This document shows, piece by piece, positions 35,023 to 43,173 of a stretch of DNA of 56,175 nucleotides (positions are counted from its first letter, which is position 1; every line of letters starts with the position of its first letter). Below the pieces are notes generated by a model. It did not search any database and was not told the DNA's origin. It was given only the letters and a program-made list of their open reading frames with translations. This DNA comes from Erythrobacter sp. WG (GTDB lineage: Bacteria > Pseudomonadota > Alphaproteobacteria > Sphingomonadales > Sphingomonadaceae). Both the position numbers and the translations under genes were made by a program. The DNA lies in NCBI RefSeq assembly GCF_026586795.1, contig NZ_JAPFGY010000024.1:1-56175 (forward strand), in the 5' to 3' direction.

Positions 35023-35730
35023 TCACAACTCGATCATGATCCGCACCGCCTCGGGGGCGATGTCGCAGGCCTCGGCAATCCGTGTCCGGCAGTCGGCGAT
35101 CACCGCGTCGACCTCGCGGGCCGGGCCGGACGCAGGGGCGAGTTGCGCCGGATCGACACCCAGCGCGGCCGCGATGGCGGCCAGCCGTTCGGGCAGGGGG
35201 CGGGCCTTGCCCTTTTCCCATGCCCAGACCGTGGGCTTGCTGACGCCGAGCGTGGCGGCGACCTCCGCAAGGGTCAGCCCGGCTTCGCGACGCAGCCGGT
35301 TGAGACGCGTGCCGAGACCTTCGGCTGCACCCCGCGCGGGGACGGGAACTGCGGCGCGGTCCACGGGCCGCGTCGGCACGCCGGGCGCGAAACCCTGAAG
35401 CTGCGCTGCGGCGAGCGCCGCGCCGCTGATCGGAGCATCGAATGCGCAGCCGTAGAGCCGCTCGCTGCGCCATACGACCACGGCGCCGACCACGCCTGCG
35501 TGCGGCAGATCGATCGCCAGCGCCTCGCCCTCGGCGAGCGTGAGATCGGTCTCGATCAGCAGGCCGGCTTCCGAGATGTTGTGGATCGTGACGTTGGCTT
35601 CGGCCGTCTCCGCCTCGCCCGCGCCGGCAAAGCCGCTGGTTTCGAGCAGCAGCGCGCGGCGGGCGGCAGTGCGCTGGCCGTCCTCAGTGCCGGCAGCGGC
35701 AGGGGATTCGAGATGGGCCCTGATGGCCAT
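35023..35730 (-). CDS. PilZ - XRE fusion: putative c-di-GMP-responsive transcription factor
   Basis: A 235-aa protein. Residues about 18-105 form a PilZ domain with both ligand motifs intact: RTAAR (R20-xxx-R24) and NISEAG (N51-x-S53-xx-G56). A Pro/Ala linker leads to a Cro/CI HTH at about 139-197 (TRLNRLRREAGLTLAEVAAT then LGVSKPTVWAWEKGKARPLP). The architecture means a c-di-GMP receptor joined directly to a DNA reader. ATG 35730 (MAIRAHLESPAA) is used; the longer frame runs antisense through the lysC end. It is followed by the PAS-GGDEF gene. Regulation of motility or envelope genes would be typical but is inference. Confidence 0.88.
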   Translation of the reverse strand: MAIRAHLESPAAAGTEDGQRTAARRALLLETSGFAGAGEAETAEANVTIHNISEAGLLIETDLTLAEGEALAIDLPHAGVVGAVVVWRSERLYGCAFDAPISGAALAAAQLQGFAPGVPTRPVDRAAVPVPARGAAEGLGTRLNRLRREAGLTLAEVAATLGVSKPTVWAWEKGKARPLPERLAAIAAALGVDPAQLAPASGPAREVDAVIADCRTRIAEACDIAPEAVRIMIEL

Positions 35731-35833
35731 GGAAGATGCCTTTCGTCCTCGGGTGAGAGGACGGCACAGTCCGGCCCAAAAGGTTAAACTGCGGTAACTT
35801 TTGGTGATTAATTCAGATGAAACGTATTTCTTT

Positions 35834-37105
35834 TCAGCTAACCGCATCAAGCCCATAGGCGGTGTGCAGCACGCGCACCGCAAGCTCGGTCTCGTCCTCG
35901 TCAATCATCACGCTGACCTTGATCTCGCTGGTCGAGATCGCCTGGATGTTGATGCCCCTTTCGGAGAGCGCGCGGAACATCGTCGAGGCGACGCCTGCAT
36001 GGCTCTTCATGCCGACGCCCACGACGCTGATCTTGGCGATCTTGCTGTCGGTGATGATGCGGTTGAAGCCGATCGCATCGCGGCGGTCCTCGAGCAGCGC
36101 CTGGGCGCGGGCGAGGTCGGCCTGGGGGACGGTGAAGGTCACGTCGGTCTCGCCCTTGTCGCGCCCGACGTTCTGGATGATCATGTCGACATTGATCGAG
36201 GCTGCGGCCAGCGGCTCGAAGATGTTGGCCACCGCGCCGGGACGGTCGGGCACGCGGGTGAGGATCACCTTCGCCTCGTTCTTGTCATGCGCGATGCCGG
36301 TCACAAGCTGGCGTTCCATTTCACCCTTCTCCACCAATGCGTCCATTTCCTCTTCGGAGACGATCATCGTCCCGGGCAGATCATCGGCGGGCGGGGCGCC
36401 CTCGCCGATGAAGCTCGAGAGCACCTGCACCCGCACGTTTTCCTTCATGGCAAGGCCCACGCTGCGGGTCTGGAGCACCTTCGCGCCCACGCTCGCGAGT
36501 TCGAGCATTTCCTCGTAGGTCACCGCCTTCTGCTTCTTCGCCTTGGCGACGATCCGCGGGTCGGTGGTGTAGACGCCATCGACGTCGGTGTAGATGTCGC
36601 AGCGGTCGGCCTTGATCGCCGCCGCGACCGCCACCGCCGAGGTGTCCGATCCGCCGCGGCCCAGCGTGGTGACGCGCCCCTCCTCGGACATTCCCTGAAA
36701 GCCCGGGATCACCGCGATCTCGCCGGCCTCGAGGCTGGCGATCAGCGCCTCGGCCGCGATGCTCTCGACGCGCGCCTTGGCGTGGGCCTCGATGGTGCGG
36801 ATCGGCAGCTGCCAGCCGAGCCAGCTCCTCGCCTTGCAGCCGAGCGCCTGGAGGGTGAGGGCGAGGAGCCCGCTCGTCACCTGCTCGCCGCTCGCCACCA
36901 CCACGTCGTATTCCGCCGGGTCGTAGAGCGGGTTCGCCTCCCGGCAGAAGTTCACCAGCCGGTCGGTCTCCCCGGCCATCGCGCTCACCACCACCGCGAC
37001 CTCGTCGCCGCGCGCGGCCTGCGCGCGCACGATGTTGGCCACGCGGCGGATGCGCTCCGTCCCGGCCATCGAGGTGCCGCCGAATTTCATCACGATCCGG
37101 GCCAA
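35834..37105 (-). CDS. lysC: Aspartate kinase
   Basis: A 423-aa enzyme that phosphorylates aspartate at the head of the lysine, threonine and methionine pathway. Signature MARIVMKFGGTSMAGTERIR with the KFGGTS phosphate loop, then TLGRGGSDTSAVAVAAAIKA and TDVDGVYTTDPRIV. Two C-terminal ACT domains (about 270-340 and 350-420) indicate feedback control by lysine and/or threonine. It is divergent from ubiG across a 50-bp spacer that must hold both promoters. Confidence 0.98.
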   Translation of the reverse strand: MARIVMKFGGTSMAGTERIRRVANIVRAQAARGDEVAVVVSAMAGETDRLVNFCREANPLYDPAEYDVVVASGEQVTSGLLALTLQALGCKARSWLGWQLPIRTIEAHAKARVESIAAEALIASLEAGEIAVIPGFQGMSEEGRVTTLGRGGSDTSAVAVAAAIKADRCDIYTDVDGVYTTDPRIVAKAKKQKAVTYEEMLELASVGAKVLQTRSVGLAMKENVRVQVLSSFIGEGAPPADDLPGTMIVSEEEMDALVEKGEMERQLVTGIAHDKNEAKVILTRVPDRPGAVANIFEPLAAASINVDMIIQNVGRDKGETDVTFTVPQADLARAQALLEDRRDAIGFNRIITDSKIAKISVVGVGMKSHAGVASTMFRALSERGINIQAISTSEIKVSVMIDEDETELAVRVLHTAYGLDAVS

Positions 37106-37155
37106 GAGATGCGCTCCCGCTGGTGAGTGTCCGCGCGCGCTGTTAGGAGGGGTTC

Positions 37156-37893
37156 ATGGGAAACGCAAACGTCTCGAATGTTACAATTCGCCCCGAAGAG
37201 GCAGATTTTTTCGCAAAGTTGGCGCGCGACTGGTGGAATCCCAGGGGTCCGATGGCCTCGCTCCACCAGGTCAACCCGGTGCGGCTCGCTTTCGTGCGGG
37301 ACGCGATCGACGCGCACTGGCCGGACGCGGCGGCGTCCGCGAAGCCGCTCGCGGGCAGGACGGCGCTCGATATCGGCTGCGGGGCGGGGCTGTTGTGCGA
37401 GCCGCTGGCGCGGCTGGGCGCGGCGGTGACCGGGGTGGACGCGGCGGCTGACAACGTGGCGGCGGCGGCGGCCCATGCCGAGGGCGTGGGGCTCGATATC
37501 CGCTACATGGCGGGCGAGGTCGCCGCGCTCGACATCGGCACCTTCGATCTGGTGACCTGTGTGGAGGTGATCGAGCACGTCGCCGACAAGACCGCCTTCC
37601 TGCGCGACGTGGCGGCGCGGCTCGCCCCCGGCGCGCTCATGGTGATGAGCACCCCCAACCGCACTGCCGCCTCGCGCGTGCTGCTGGTCGGCGCGGCCGA
37701 GGCGGTCGGCTACGTGCCGCGCGGCACGCACCGCTGGGAGGATTTCGTCACGCCCGAGGAGCTGGAGGAGATGCTGGCCGAAGTCGGCCTCACGGTCGTT
37801 GCCAAGCGCGGGATCGCATGGCGGCCGGGCAAAGGGCTCCACCTGTCAGAGGATATGGGGCTCAACTACATTCTGTCGGCGCGGCGGGTCTAG
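37156..37893 (+). CDS. ubiG: Ubiquinone biosynthesis O-methyltransferase
   Basis: A 245-aa SAM-dependent methyltransferase for the two O-methylation steps of ubiquinone. It begins with the family-typical EEADFFAKLARDWWNPRGPM, then SAM motif I ALDIGCGAGLLCEPLARLGA, VTGVDAA, and motif II VTCVEVIEHVADK. AGGAGGGG precedes ATG 37156. It is followed by a REP pair. Confidence 0.97.
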   Translation: MGNANVSNVTIRPEEADFFAKLARDWWNPRGPMASLHQVNPVRLAFVRDAIDAHWPDAAASAKPLAGRTALDIGCGAGLLCEPLARLGAAVTGVDAAADNVAAAAAHAEGVGLDIRYMAGEVAALDIGTFDLVTCVEVIEHVADKTAFLRDVAARLAPGALMVMSTPNRTAASRVLLVGAAEAVGYVPRGTHRWEDFVTPEELEEMLAEVGLTVVAKRGIAWRPGKGLHLSEDMGLNYILSARRV

Positions 37894-37901
37894 CCACCAA
37901 C

Positions 37902-37993
37902 TCCGTTCGCCCTGAGCTTGTCGAAGGGCTGTTCTCATCTTCCGAGGTCGTCGAAGACAAGTGCAGTGCTTCGACCAGCTCAGCACGAACGGG
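37902..37993. repeat. REP pair in inverted orientation (REPIN), sphingomonad type
   Basis: Left copy CCGTTCGCCCTGAGCTTGTC at about 37903-37922, continuing GAAGGGC; right copy is the reverse orientation GCTTCGACCAGCTCAGCACG at about 37969-37988, continuing AACGG. The two arms can form a large hairpin after ubiG. The same core recurs at 40944-41061, so it is a dispersed repeat. Confidence 0.8.
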
Positions 37994-37999
37994 TGAGGA

Positions 38000-39025
38000 T
38001 CAGTTACACTTGCGGCCCTTCAGCGGACCGTCGGCGAACACGCCGGACACCCCGGCCGCCTTCAGCAGCGCGGCGAGCTTCACGTCGCCGCAGCCCTTGC
38101 CGCGCGGGTCGTCGCCGGTGCGCAGGGCCGTGGGGAGGAAGTCGTTCTCCGGGCGGATCGTCCAGGCGTGGACCGCCAGCCCGGCGGCCTTCGCATCGCC
38201 GACCAGCGCCGTCGGCGTGCCGTCCTCGTTCAGCACCATGGCGACGTGCGCGCCCACCGCGTCGGCATATTTCGCGACCTCGGCAAGCCCGGTGGGCGAC
38301 ACCATGTCGGCATAGCGCATCGCCGGCTCGTCCGCCGGGCCGCCGGTCGGGCCGACCAGCTGCACCAGCCTGAATCCGCCGCCGCGCTGCTTCAATCGCT
38401 GGAGCGGGGCAATCTCGAAGCTCTGCACGAACACCGGGTCGGCGGGCGTGATGCCGAGCTTGCGCAAGTCGCGCAGCAAGAGGTCGACCATGTCGATCCC
38501 GGCGTTCTGGAGCAGGAACTCCGGGTGCTTGAGTTCCGGGTAGATCCCGATCCTGCGCCCGGTCTCGGCCTCCTTCGCGCGCACCAGCGTCACGATGTCG
38601 GCGAGCGTCGGCACCTGCCACAACCCGTCGAAGCGCGCGTTGGCCGGACGCAGCGAGGGGATGCGCTCCTTGGCGCGCAAGGTGCGCAGCTCGGCGAGGG
38701 TAAAGTCCTCGGCGAACCATCCGGCAACGCGCTGGCCGTCTATGGTCTTCTCGCGGCGGCGGTCCTCGAACTCCTCGCGCGAGGCGACGTCGGTCGTGCC
38801 CGACAGCTCGTTCTCGTGGCGGGCGACAAGGACAAGGTCCTTGGTGGCGACAAGATCGGGCTCGATGTAGTCGGCACCCTGATCGATCGCGCGCTCGTAG
38901 GCGGCGAGCGTGTGCTCGGGCCGCTCGGCGCTGGCGCCGCGGTGGGCGATGATCAGCATGTCCTGCGCCTGCGCGGGCGCGGGCGCGAGGAGCACGGCAG
39001 CGATCAGGAGGGGCACTCGGGTCAT
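38000..39025 (-). CDS. Periplasmic glycerophosphodiester phosphodiesterase
   Basis: A 341-aa protein with a signal peptide (MTRVPLLIAAVLLAPAPAQA, cleavage about residue 20). The GDPD TIM barrel has IAHRGASAERPEHTLAAYER with its catalytic His and Arg, YIEPDLVATKDLVLVARHEN (Glu/Asp metal ligands and second His) and GIYPELKHP. It hydrolyses glycerophosphodiesters to glycerol 3-phosphate and alcohol, like GlpQ. ATG 39025 overlaps the NadR-like stop (ATGA), so it is the last gene of the YffB-PnuC-NadR operon. Confidence 0.94.
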   Translation of the reverse strand: MTRVPLLIAAVLLAPAPAQAQDMLIIAHRGASAERPEHTLAAYERAIDQGADYIEPDLVATKDLVLVARHENELSGTTDVASREEFEDRRREKTIDGQRVAGWFAEDFTLAELRTLRAKERIPSLRPANARFDGLWQVPTLADIVTLVRAKEAETGRRIGIYPELKHPEFLLQNAGIDMVDLLLRDLRKLGITPADPVFVQSFEIAPLQRLKQRGGGFRLVQLVGPTGGPADEPAMRYADMVSPTGLAEVAKYADAVGAHVAMVLNEDGTPTALVGDAKAAGLAVHAWTIRPENDFLPTALRTGDDPRGKGCGDVKLAALLKAAGVSGVFADGPLKGRKCN

Positions 39026-39999
39026 GTCATCGCTCCTATCGCGGCGCGCGCCGCTGCCAGCCGCTCGGGGCCCTGACCCGCGATCCGCACGAAAGGCACG
39101 CCTGCGTCGATAAGCACCTGACGGGCGATCGTTGCGAACCTGTGACGCTCTTCGGCTGCGCTGAAGAACCGGGTGCCGTCGTCCACCCAAGGCAGATCGG
39201 GTTCGAGGAGCAGGTAGAGGTCGGCCTTGGGTGCGGCCATCAGTTCGGGGGGGCGCTCGCCCTGCAGCATCTCGCACCAGGCGGCGGTCATCAGCGCGTC
39301 GGTGTCGGCGATGAGCAAGGGGCCTGCCCATTCGGCGGCAGCGGCGATCATCGCCTGCTGGGCGCGCCCGATGAGTAGGAGGCTCTCCAGGGTCAGCGGC
39401 TCCCTGTGTGCCTCGCAATGGCTGCGGCCATATTCACCGACGGTAAGGGCCCCGGTGTCAGCCGCAAGAGCCGCTGCAAGGGTGGTCTTGCCGGTGCTCT
39501 CGGAACCGTGGAGACAGACCGTGCGGCGGTAATGCCTGCGGACCGGCCGGGGGAGGTAGGCCCAATGCGCTGCCGGATCGGCTCTGACGGCGCGCGCGGA
39601 AAGGCCCGCCACAGGGTCGTCCGCCAGCCCCAGCACGCGGCCGCCCAGCGGCACGTAGAGCCCGCCGACCTGGCGGGCCAGTTCCGCGCCGTAGGCTTCC
39701 CCTGCAAACAGATAGTCGATGGGCTGCGGATGCGCGGCAGCGACGATGCCGCGCCAGACCGGCCAGAAGTCGGCGCTGTCTGCGGGCCCCTGGGGGACGA
39801 TCTCGCCGTGCCCGATCACCCGACAATCGGGCAGAAGCTCGCGCATCCATGCAAGCCGTGCCTCGCCCGGGATCGGATCGTCGGGCAGCCAGCAGACCAG
39901 CACGGTAAGCTCGTCCACCAGCGCGGCAGCGGCGCGGATCAGCGCCAGGTGCCCCGCGTGCGGCGGCATGAACTTGCCGAGGAGAAAGCCGCGCTTCAT
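39022..39999 (-). CDS. NadR-like bifunctional NMN adenylyltransferase / ribosylnicotinamide kinase
   Basis: A 325-aa protein lacking the N-terminal HTH of enterobacterial NadR. The N-terminal nucleotidyltransferase has GKFMPPHAGHLALIRAA (HxGH at 14-17). The C-terminal kinase has Walker A HGSESTGKTTLA (about 164-175). Together with the adjacent PnuC it converts imported nicotinamide riboside to NMN and NAD. Start ATG 39999 overlaps the pnuC stop (ATGA), and its own stop overlaps the GDPD start. Confidence 0.92.
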   Translation of the reverse strand: MKRGFLLGKFMPPHAGHLALIRAAAALVDELTVLVCWLPDDPIPGEARLAWMRELLPDCRVIGHGEIVPQGPADSADFWPVWRGIVAAAHPQPIDYLFAGEAYGAELARQVGGLYVPLGGRVLGLADDPVAGLSARAVRADPAAHWAYLPRPVRRHYRRTVCLHGSESTGKTTLAAALAADTGALTVGEYGRSHCEAHREPLTLESLLLIGRAQQAMIAAAAEWAGPLLIADTDALMTAAWCEMLQGERPPELMAAPKADLYLLLEPDLPWVDDGTRFFSAAEERHRFATIARQVLIDAGVPFVRIAGQGPERLAAARAAIGAMT

Positions 40000-40571
40000 G
40001 CGGCCACCGCTTCGCCCGTTCGCGCGGCCTTCGCCCATTCCCTGAGGCCGAGCACGGCCAGTCCGAGGAACACGACGTAGAGACCCGCGGTGAGGTAGAG
40101 CTCGCGCTGGATGTAGACGCCCACCGACAGCACGTCGATCGCGATCCACAGCGCCCAGTTCTCGACCCTGCGCACCGAAAGCAGCACCTGCGCGACCACG
40201 CTCGCCCCGGCGATGGTCGCATCGGCATAGGGGAGCGCGGCGTCGGTGAAGCGCGCCATCGCCGTGCCGATGCCGAGTGCGGCGACGGCGACCAGCGCGA
40301 TCGCGGCTGCGCGTGCAGGCCAGCCCATCCAGCGCACCTCGACGCTCTGCGCGAGGCCCCCGGCCCGCGCCCACAGCCACCAGCCCCAGCCCTGCACGAC
40401 GAAGAAGAACACCTGCAAGGCCGCCTCGCCATAGAGCCGCGCCTCGCGGAAGATGACGAAGTAGAGCGCCACCATCGCCATGCCGAAGGGGTAGTTCCAG
40501 ATCGACCGCCGCACCAGCAGCGCGATGTTCGCGATGCCGAGCATGACGGCGATGATCTCGAGCGGGTTCAT
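39996..40571 (-). CDS. pnuC: Nicotinamide riboside transporter PnuC
   Basis: A 191-aa inner-membrane protein with about seven helices. The PnuC core includes RRSIWNYPFGMAMVALYFVI, RLYGEAALQVFFFVVQGWGW WLW (space for length) and VENWALWIAIDVLSVGVYIQ. It is a facilitated-diffusion transporter that depends on the downstream kinase to trap its substrate. It lies 16 bp after the YffB-type gene. No NAD-related riboswitch was recognised upstream. Confidence 0.95.
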   Translation of the reverse strand: MNPLEIIAVMLGIANIALLVRRSIWNYPFGMAMVALYFVIFREARLYGEAALQVFFFVVQGWGWWLWARAGGLAQSVEVRWMGWPARAAAIALVAVAALGIGTAMARFTDAALPYADATIAGASVVAQVLLSVRRVENWALWIAIDVLSVGVYIQRELYLTAGLYVVFLGLAVLGLREWAKAARTGEAVAA

Positions 40572-40587
40572 GGATGCGGCGCGAGGC

Positions 40588-40935
40588 TCAGCCGAGGGCG
40601 GCTGTCCATTCCTCGGGCTTGAAGCCCACGAGAATGCCGCCCGGATGCTCGACGATGGGTCGCTTGATGACGCTCGGGTTGGCGGCCAGCAGCGCGGGCG
40701 CAGTGGCAGCGTCGGCGGCGCGGGCCTTGTCCTCCTCCGAAAGCGCACGGAAAGTGGTGCCCTTGCGGTTCACCACCACATCGAGCCCGGCAGCGGCGAT
40801 CCAGCCCGCGATCCGCGCAGGGTCCGCGCCCTCCTTCTTGTAGTCGTGGAAGGTGTAGGCCTTGCCTTGGCTGTCGAGCCAGGTGCGCGCCTTCTTGACC
40901 GTGTCGCAGTTGGGGATGCCGTAGAGGTGGATCAC
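40588..40935 (-). CDS. ArsC/Spx-family protein (YffB-type)
   Basis: A 115-aa thioredoxin-fold protein beginning MIHLYGIPNCDTVKKARTWL, with single catalytic Cys10 (no CxxC partner), and the family motifs NRKGTTFRALSEEDK and PSVIKRPIVEHPGGILVGFK. It belongs to the YffB group rather than true arsenate reductases; the function is uncertain and thiol chemistry is likely. First gene of the four-gene run with pnuC, nadR-like and GDPD. Confidence 0.92.
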   Translation of the reverse strand: MIHLYGIPNCDTVKKARTWLDSQGKAYTFHDYKKEGADPARIAGWIAAAGLDVVVNRKGTTFRALSEEDKARAADAATAPALLAANPSVIKRPIVEHPGGILVGFKPEEWTAALG

Positions 40936-40941
40936 TCTAAA

Positions 40942-41061
40942 CTCCGTTCGGGCTGAGCCTGTCGGAAGCGAAGCTGACGCGAAGCGTCAACCCCTGCTTT
41001 TCACTTCGAAGCGCAGAGCGATAAGGAAGTGCGGCCCTTCGACAAGCTCAGGGCGAACGGG
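40942..41061. repeat. Second REP pair (REPIN) between ruvC and YffB genes
   Basis: Left copy CCGTTCGGGCTGAGCCTGTC (about 40944-40963) and right copy in reverse orientation CCCTTCGACAAGCTCAGGGC (about 41035-41054), continuing GAACGG. The middle carries imperfect GAAGCG-type repeats. Same core as the element after ubiG. It lies just beyond the ruvC stop. Confidence 0.8.
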
Positions 41062-41535
41062 TCAAGGGCGATTTCCCAGATGCGCATCGGCAATCGCTAC
41101 CGCGAGCGCGTCGGCGGCATCGCTTCCGGCGACAGCCACGCCGGGGAGCAGCACCTTGATCATCGCGGCGATCTGCTGCTTCTCCGCGCCGCCGGTGCCG
41201 GTGACCGCCTTCTTGACGAGCCGCGCGGCGTGTTCGTTGACCACGAGTCCCGCCGCGCCGCACGCGGCCAGCACTGCGCCGCGTGCCTGTGCAAGCTTGA
41301 GTGTCGACTGCGGGTTCTTGTTGACGAAGATCTCCTCCGCCGCCGCGCGGGCGGGGGCGTGGGCGGCGATCACTTCGGTGAGCCCCAGGTGAAGCGCGGC
41401 GAGCCGCTCGGCCATCGGCGCGGCCGGATCGGTCCTGATCTGCCCGTTGGCGACATGACTGATCCGCGCGCCCTCGGCGCGGATCACGCCCCAGCCTGTG
41501 GAGGATAGCGAAGGGTCGAGCCCGAGGATCAGCAT
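41062..41535 (-). CDS. ruvC: Holliday-junction resolvase RuvC
   Basis: A 157-aa endonuclease: MLILGLDPSLSSTGWGVI with catalytic Asp7, AAAEEIFVNKNPQSTLKLAQ with the second acidic site, and acidic residues in AGSDAADALAVAIADAH near the end. It cuts four-way junctions with RuvAB. It follows yebC on the same strand with a 29-codon ORF in between. ruvA and ruvB are not in the window. Confidence 0.97.
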   Translation of the reverse strand: MLILGLDPSLSSTGWGVIRAEGARISHVANGQIRTDPAAPMAERLAALHLGLTEVIAAHAPARAAAEEIFVNKNPQSTLKLAQARGAVLAACGAAGLVVNEHAARLVKKAVTGTGGAEKQQIAAMIKVLLPGVAVAGSDAADALAVAIADAHLGNRP

Positions 41536-41539
41536 CCCG

Positions 41540-41629
41540 CTAGAGCCCGATCAGGCCGAGGCGCCAGGCTGCGGCCAGCAGGAAGGCGCTACCGAGAGCG
41601 ATCGCCAGCAGCCATTCCCGGAAGGTCAG
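41540..41629 (-). CDS. 29-aa single-span membrane peptide between yebC and ruvC
   Basis: From CTG 41629 to TAG 41540 the frame reads [20 protein letters not shown] then AWRLGLIGL, one clear membrane helix with a charged N-terminus. CTG overlaps the yebC stop in the form CTGA, and GGAGA in the yebC end lies about seven bases before it. The stop is four bases before the ruvC ATG. This exact fit into an otherwise tight operon is the main support. No ATG, GTG or TTG is available in frame, so CTG initiation (or a lost ATG) is required. It is below annotation size limits. Confidence 0.5.
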   Translation of the reverse strand: MTFREWLLAIALGSAFLLAAAWRLGLIGL

Positions 41630-42369
41630 CCCAACTTCTCCATCACCGCGTCGGGGATCTCGTAATTGCCCCAGACGGTCTGCACGTCATCGTCATCGTC
41701 GAGCGTGTCGATGAGCTTCATCAGCGTGCCCGCGACTTCCTCGTTGACCTCGACGCTCAGCACCGGCTTCCATGCGAGCTTCACGTTGTCGGCCGGGCCG
41801 AGCACCTTTTCGAGCTCGCCCGCCACGCCGTGGAGGTCTTCGGCGGCGGTCCAGATGGTGTGGCCGTCTTCCGAGGATTCCACGTCGTCCGCGCCCGCTT
41901 CGATGGCGGCTTCGAGCACCTTTTCCTCGTCGCCCGCCGCCGCGCTGTATTCGATCAGGCCGCGCCGCTCGAACCCGTGGCTCACCGAGCCTTCGCTGCC
42001 GAGGTTGCCGCCGTTCTTGCTGAAGGCGGTGCGCACGTTGGTGGCGGTGCGGTTGCGGTTGTCGGTCAGCGCCTCGACGATCAGCGCGACGCCGCCGGGG
42101 CCGTAGCCTTCGTAGCGCATCTCGACATAATCCTCGCCGCCCGCCTGGCTCGCCTTGTCGATCGCGCGCTGGATATTGTCCTTGGGCATCGACTGCGCCT
42201 TGGCGGCGTTGACCGCGAGGCGCAGGCGCGGGTTCATGTCGGGATCGGGCATACCCATCTTCGCCGCGACGGTGATCTCGCGGGACAGCTTGGAGAACAT
42301 CGCCGCGCGTTTCTTGTCCTGCGCGCCCTTGCGATGCATGATGTTCTTGAACTTGGAATGGCCTGCCAT
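41626..42369 (-). CDS. yebC: YebC/PmpR-family transcriptional regulator or translation factor
   Basis: A 247-aa TACO1-like protein beginning [20 protein letters not shown], with [20 protein letters not shown], the acidic [16 protein letters not shown] and a C-terminal [17 protein letters not shown]. Family members bind DNA or assist ribosomes at polyproline stretches. It is the first gene of the yebC-ruvC operon and is divergent from the CPBP gene. Confidence 0.97.
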   Translation of the reverse strand: MAGHSKFKNIMHRKGAQDKKRAAMFSKLSREITVAAKMGMPDPDMNPRLRLAVNAAKAQSMPKDNIQRAIDKASQAGGEDYVEMRYEGYGPGGVALIVEALTDNRNRTATNVRTAFSKNGGNLGSEGSVSHGFERRGLIEYSAAAGDEEKVLEAAIEAGADDVESSEDGHTIWTAAEDLHGVAGELEKVLGPADNVKLAWKPVLSVEVNEEVAGTLMKLIDTLDDDDDVQTVWGNYEIPDAVMEKLG

Positions 42370-42398
42370 GGGATGATGTCGCCGGAAAGGTTGGAAAT

Positions 42399-43163
42399 AT
42401 GAGGGCGGCCCTTACTCCGGCAGCCCCGCGCGATGCAAGCGCGGGCGTGAGCGATCCGATGACCTTGCGCGAACGACTGGCGGATGTGGGGCGGTTTGCC
42501 CTGCGGCCAACCTTTCTCGCCCGACCGATGCCGTGGGGGCGGGATGCGGCGCTGGCGCTGGCAGCCGTGTTCGCCGCCGCTTGCGCGCTCGACCGGTTGC
42601 TGTGGTGCCTGATCGGCTGGTGGGACGCACAGGCCGGATTTCTCCCGCCTTCGACCAGGACGTACGACAGCGTCGGCGACATGGCCTTCAAGGCCTTGCT
42701 GCTCGCGCCGGTGCTGGAAGAGGCGCTGTTTCGCGGCTGGATGAGCGGGCGGGTGGCGGCGCTGCGGTTTGCCGCTTATGGTTTCGGCGCGATGGCCTGC
42801 TTCATCGCGACGAGCTTCACCGGCGAGGGGTGGGGCATGGCGCTGTCGCTCGGCGGGGTTGCGCTGGTGTTTTCAGGCCTCTTGATCTGGCTTGACCGGC
42901 GCGGGCGCGAGACGGACGTGCCCGGCTGGTTCACGCGGCATTTCCCCTGGGCAGTGTGGGGCAGCAGTTGTGCATTCGCGCTGATCCACCTTGGAAACTA
43001 CGCCCCGATCACCGACCCGCGTGGGGTGCTGGTCATCACTCCGCTGCTGATCGGCGCCCTCGTCCTCGCCTATGTCCGCACTCGGTTGGGGCTGGGCGCC
43101 GCCATGCTCTACCATGCAGCATACAATACGGTGTGGTTGGCGAGCGAATACGGCTGGCTGTGA
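42399..43163 (+). CDS. CPBP-family intramembrane metalloprotease
   Basis: A 254-aa polytopic protein with seven or eight helices. The three CPBP/Rce1 motifs are present: EEALFRGW (EExxxR), FALIHLGN (FxxxH) and HAAYN (HxxxN). The site would form a Glu/His metal or general-base centre within the membrane. Substrates are unknown. ATG 42399 has GGAAAGG upstream; an internal ATG at 42459 ([10 protein letters not shown]) is possible. Confidence 0.92.
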   Translation: MRAALTPAAPRDASAGVSDPMTLRERLADVGRFALRPTFLARPMPWGRDAALALAAVFAAACALDRLLWCLIGWWDAQAGFLPPSTRTYDSVGDMAFKALLLAPVLEEALFRGWMSGRVAALRFAAYGFGAMACFIATSFTGEGWGMALSLGGVALVFSGLLIWLDRRGRETDVPGWFTRHFPWAVWGSSCAFALIHLGNYAPITDPRGVLVITPLLIGALVLAYVRTRLGLGAAMLYHAAYNTVWLASEYGWL

Positions 43164-43173
43164 ATGCGCCGTT

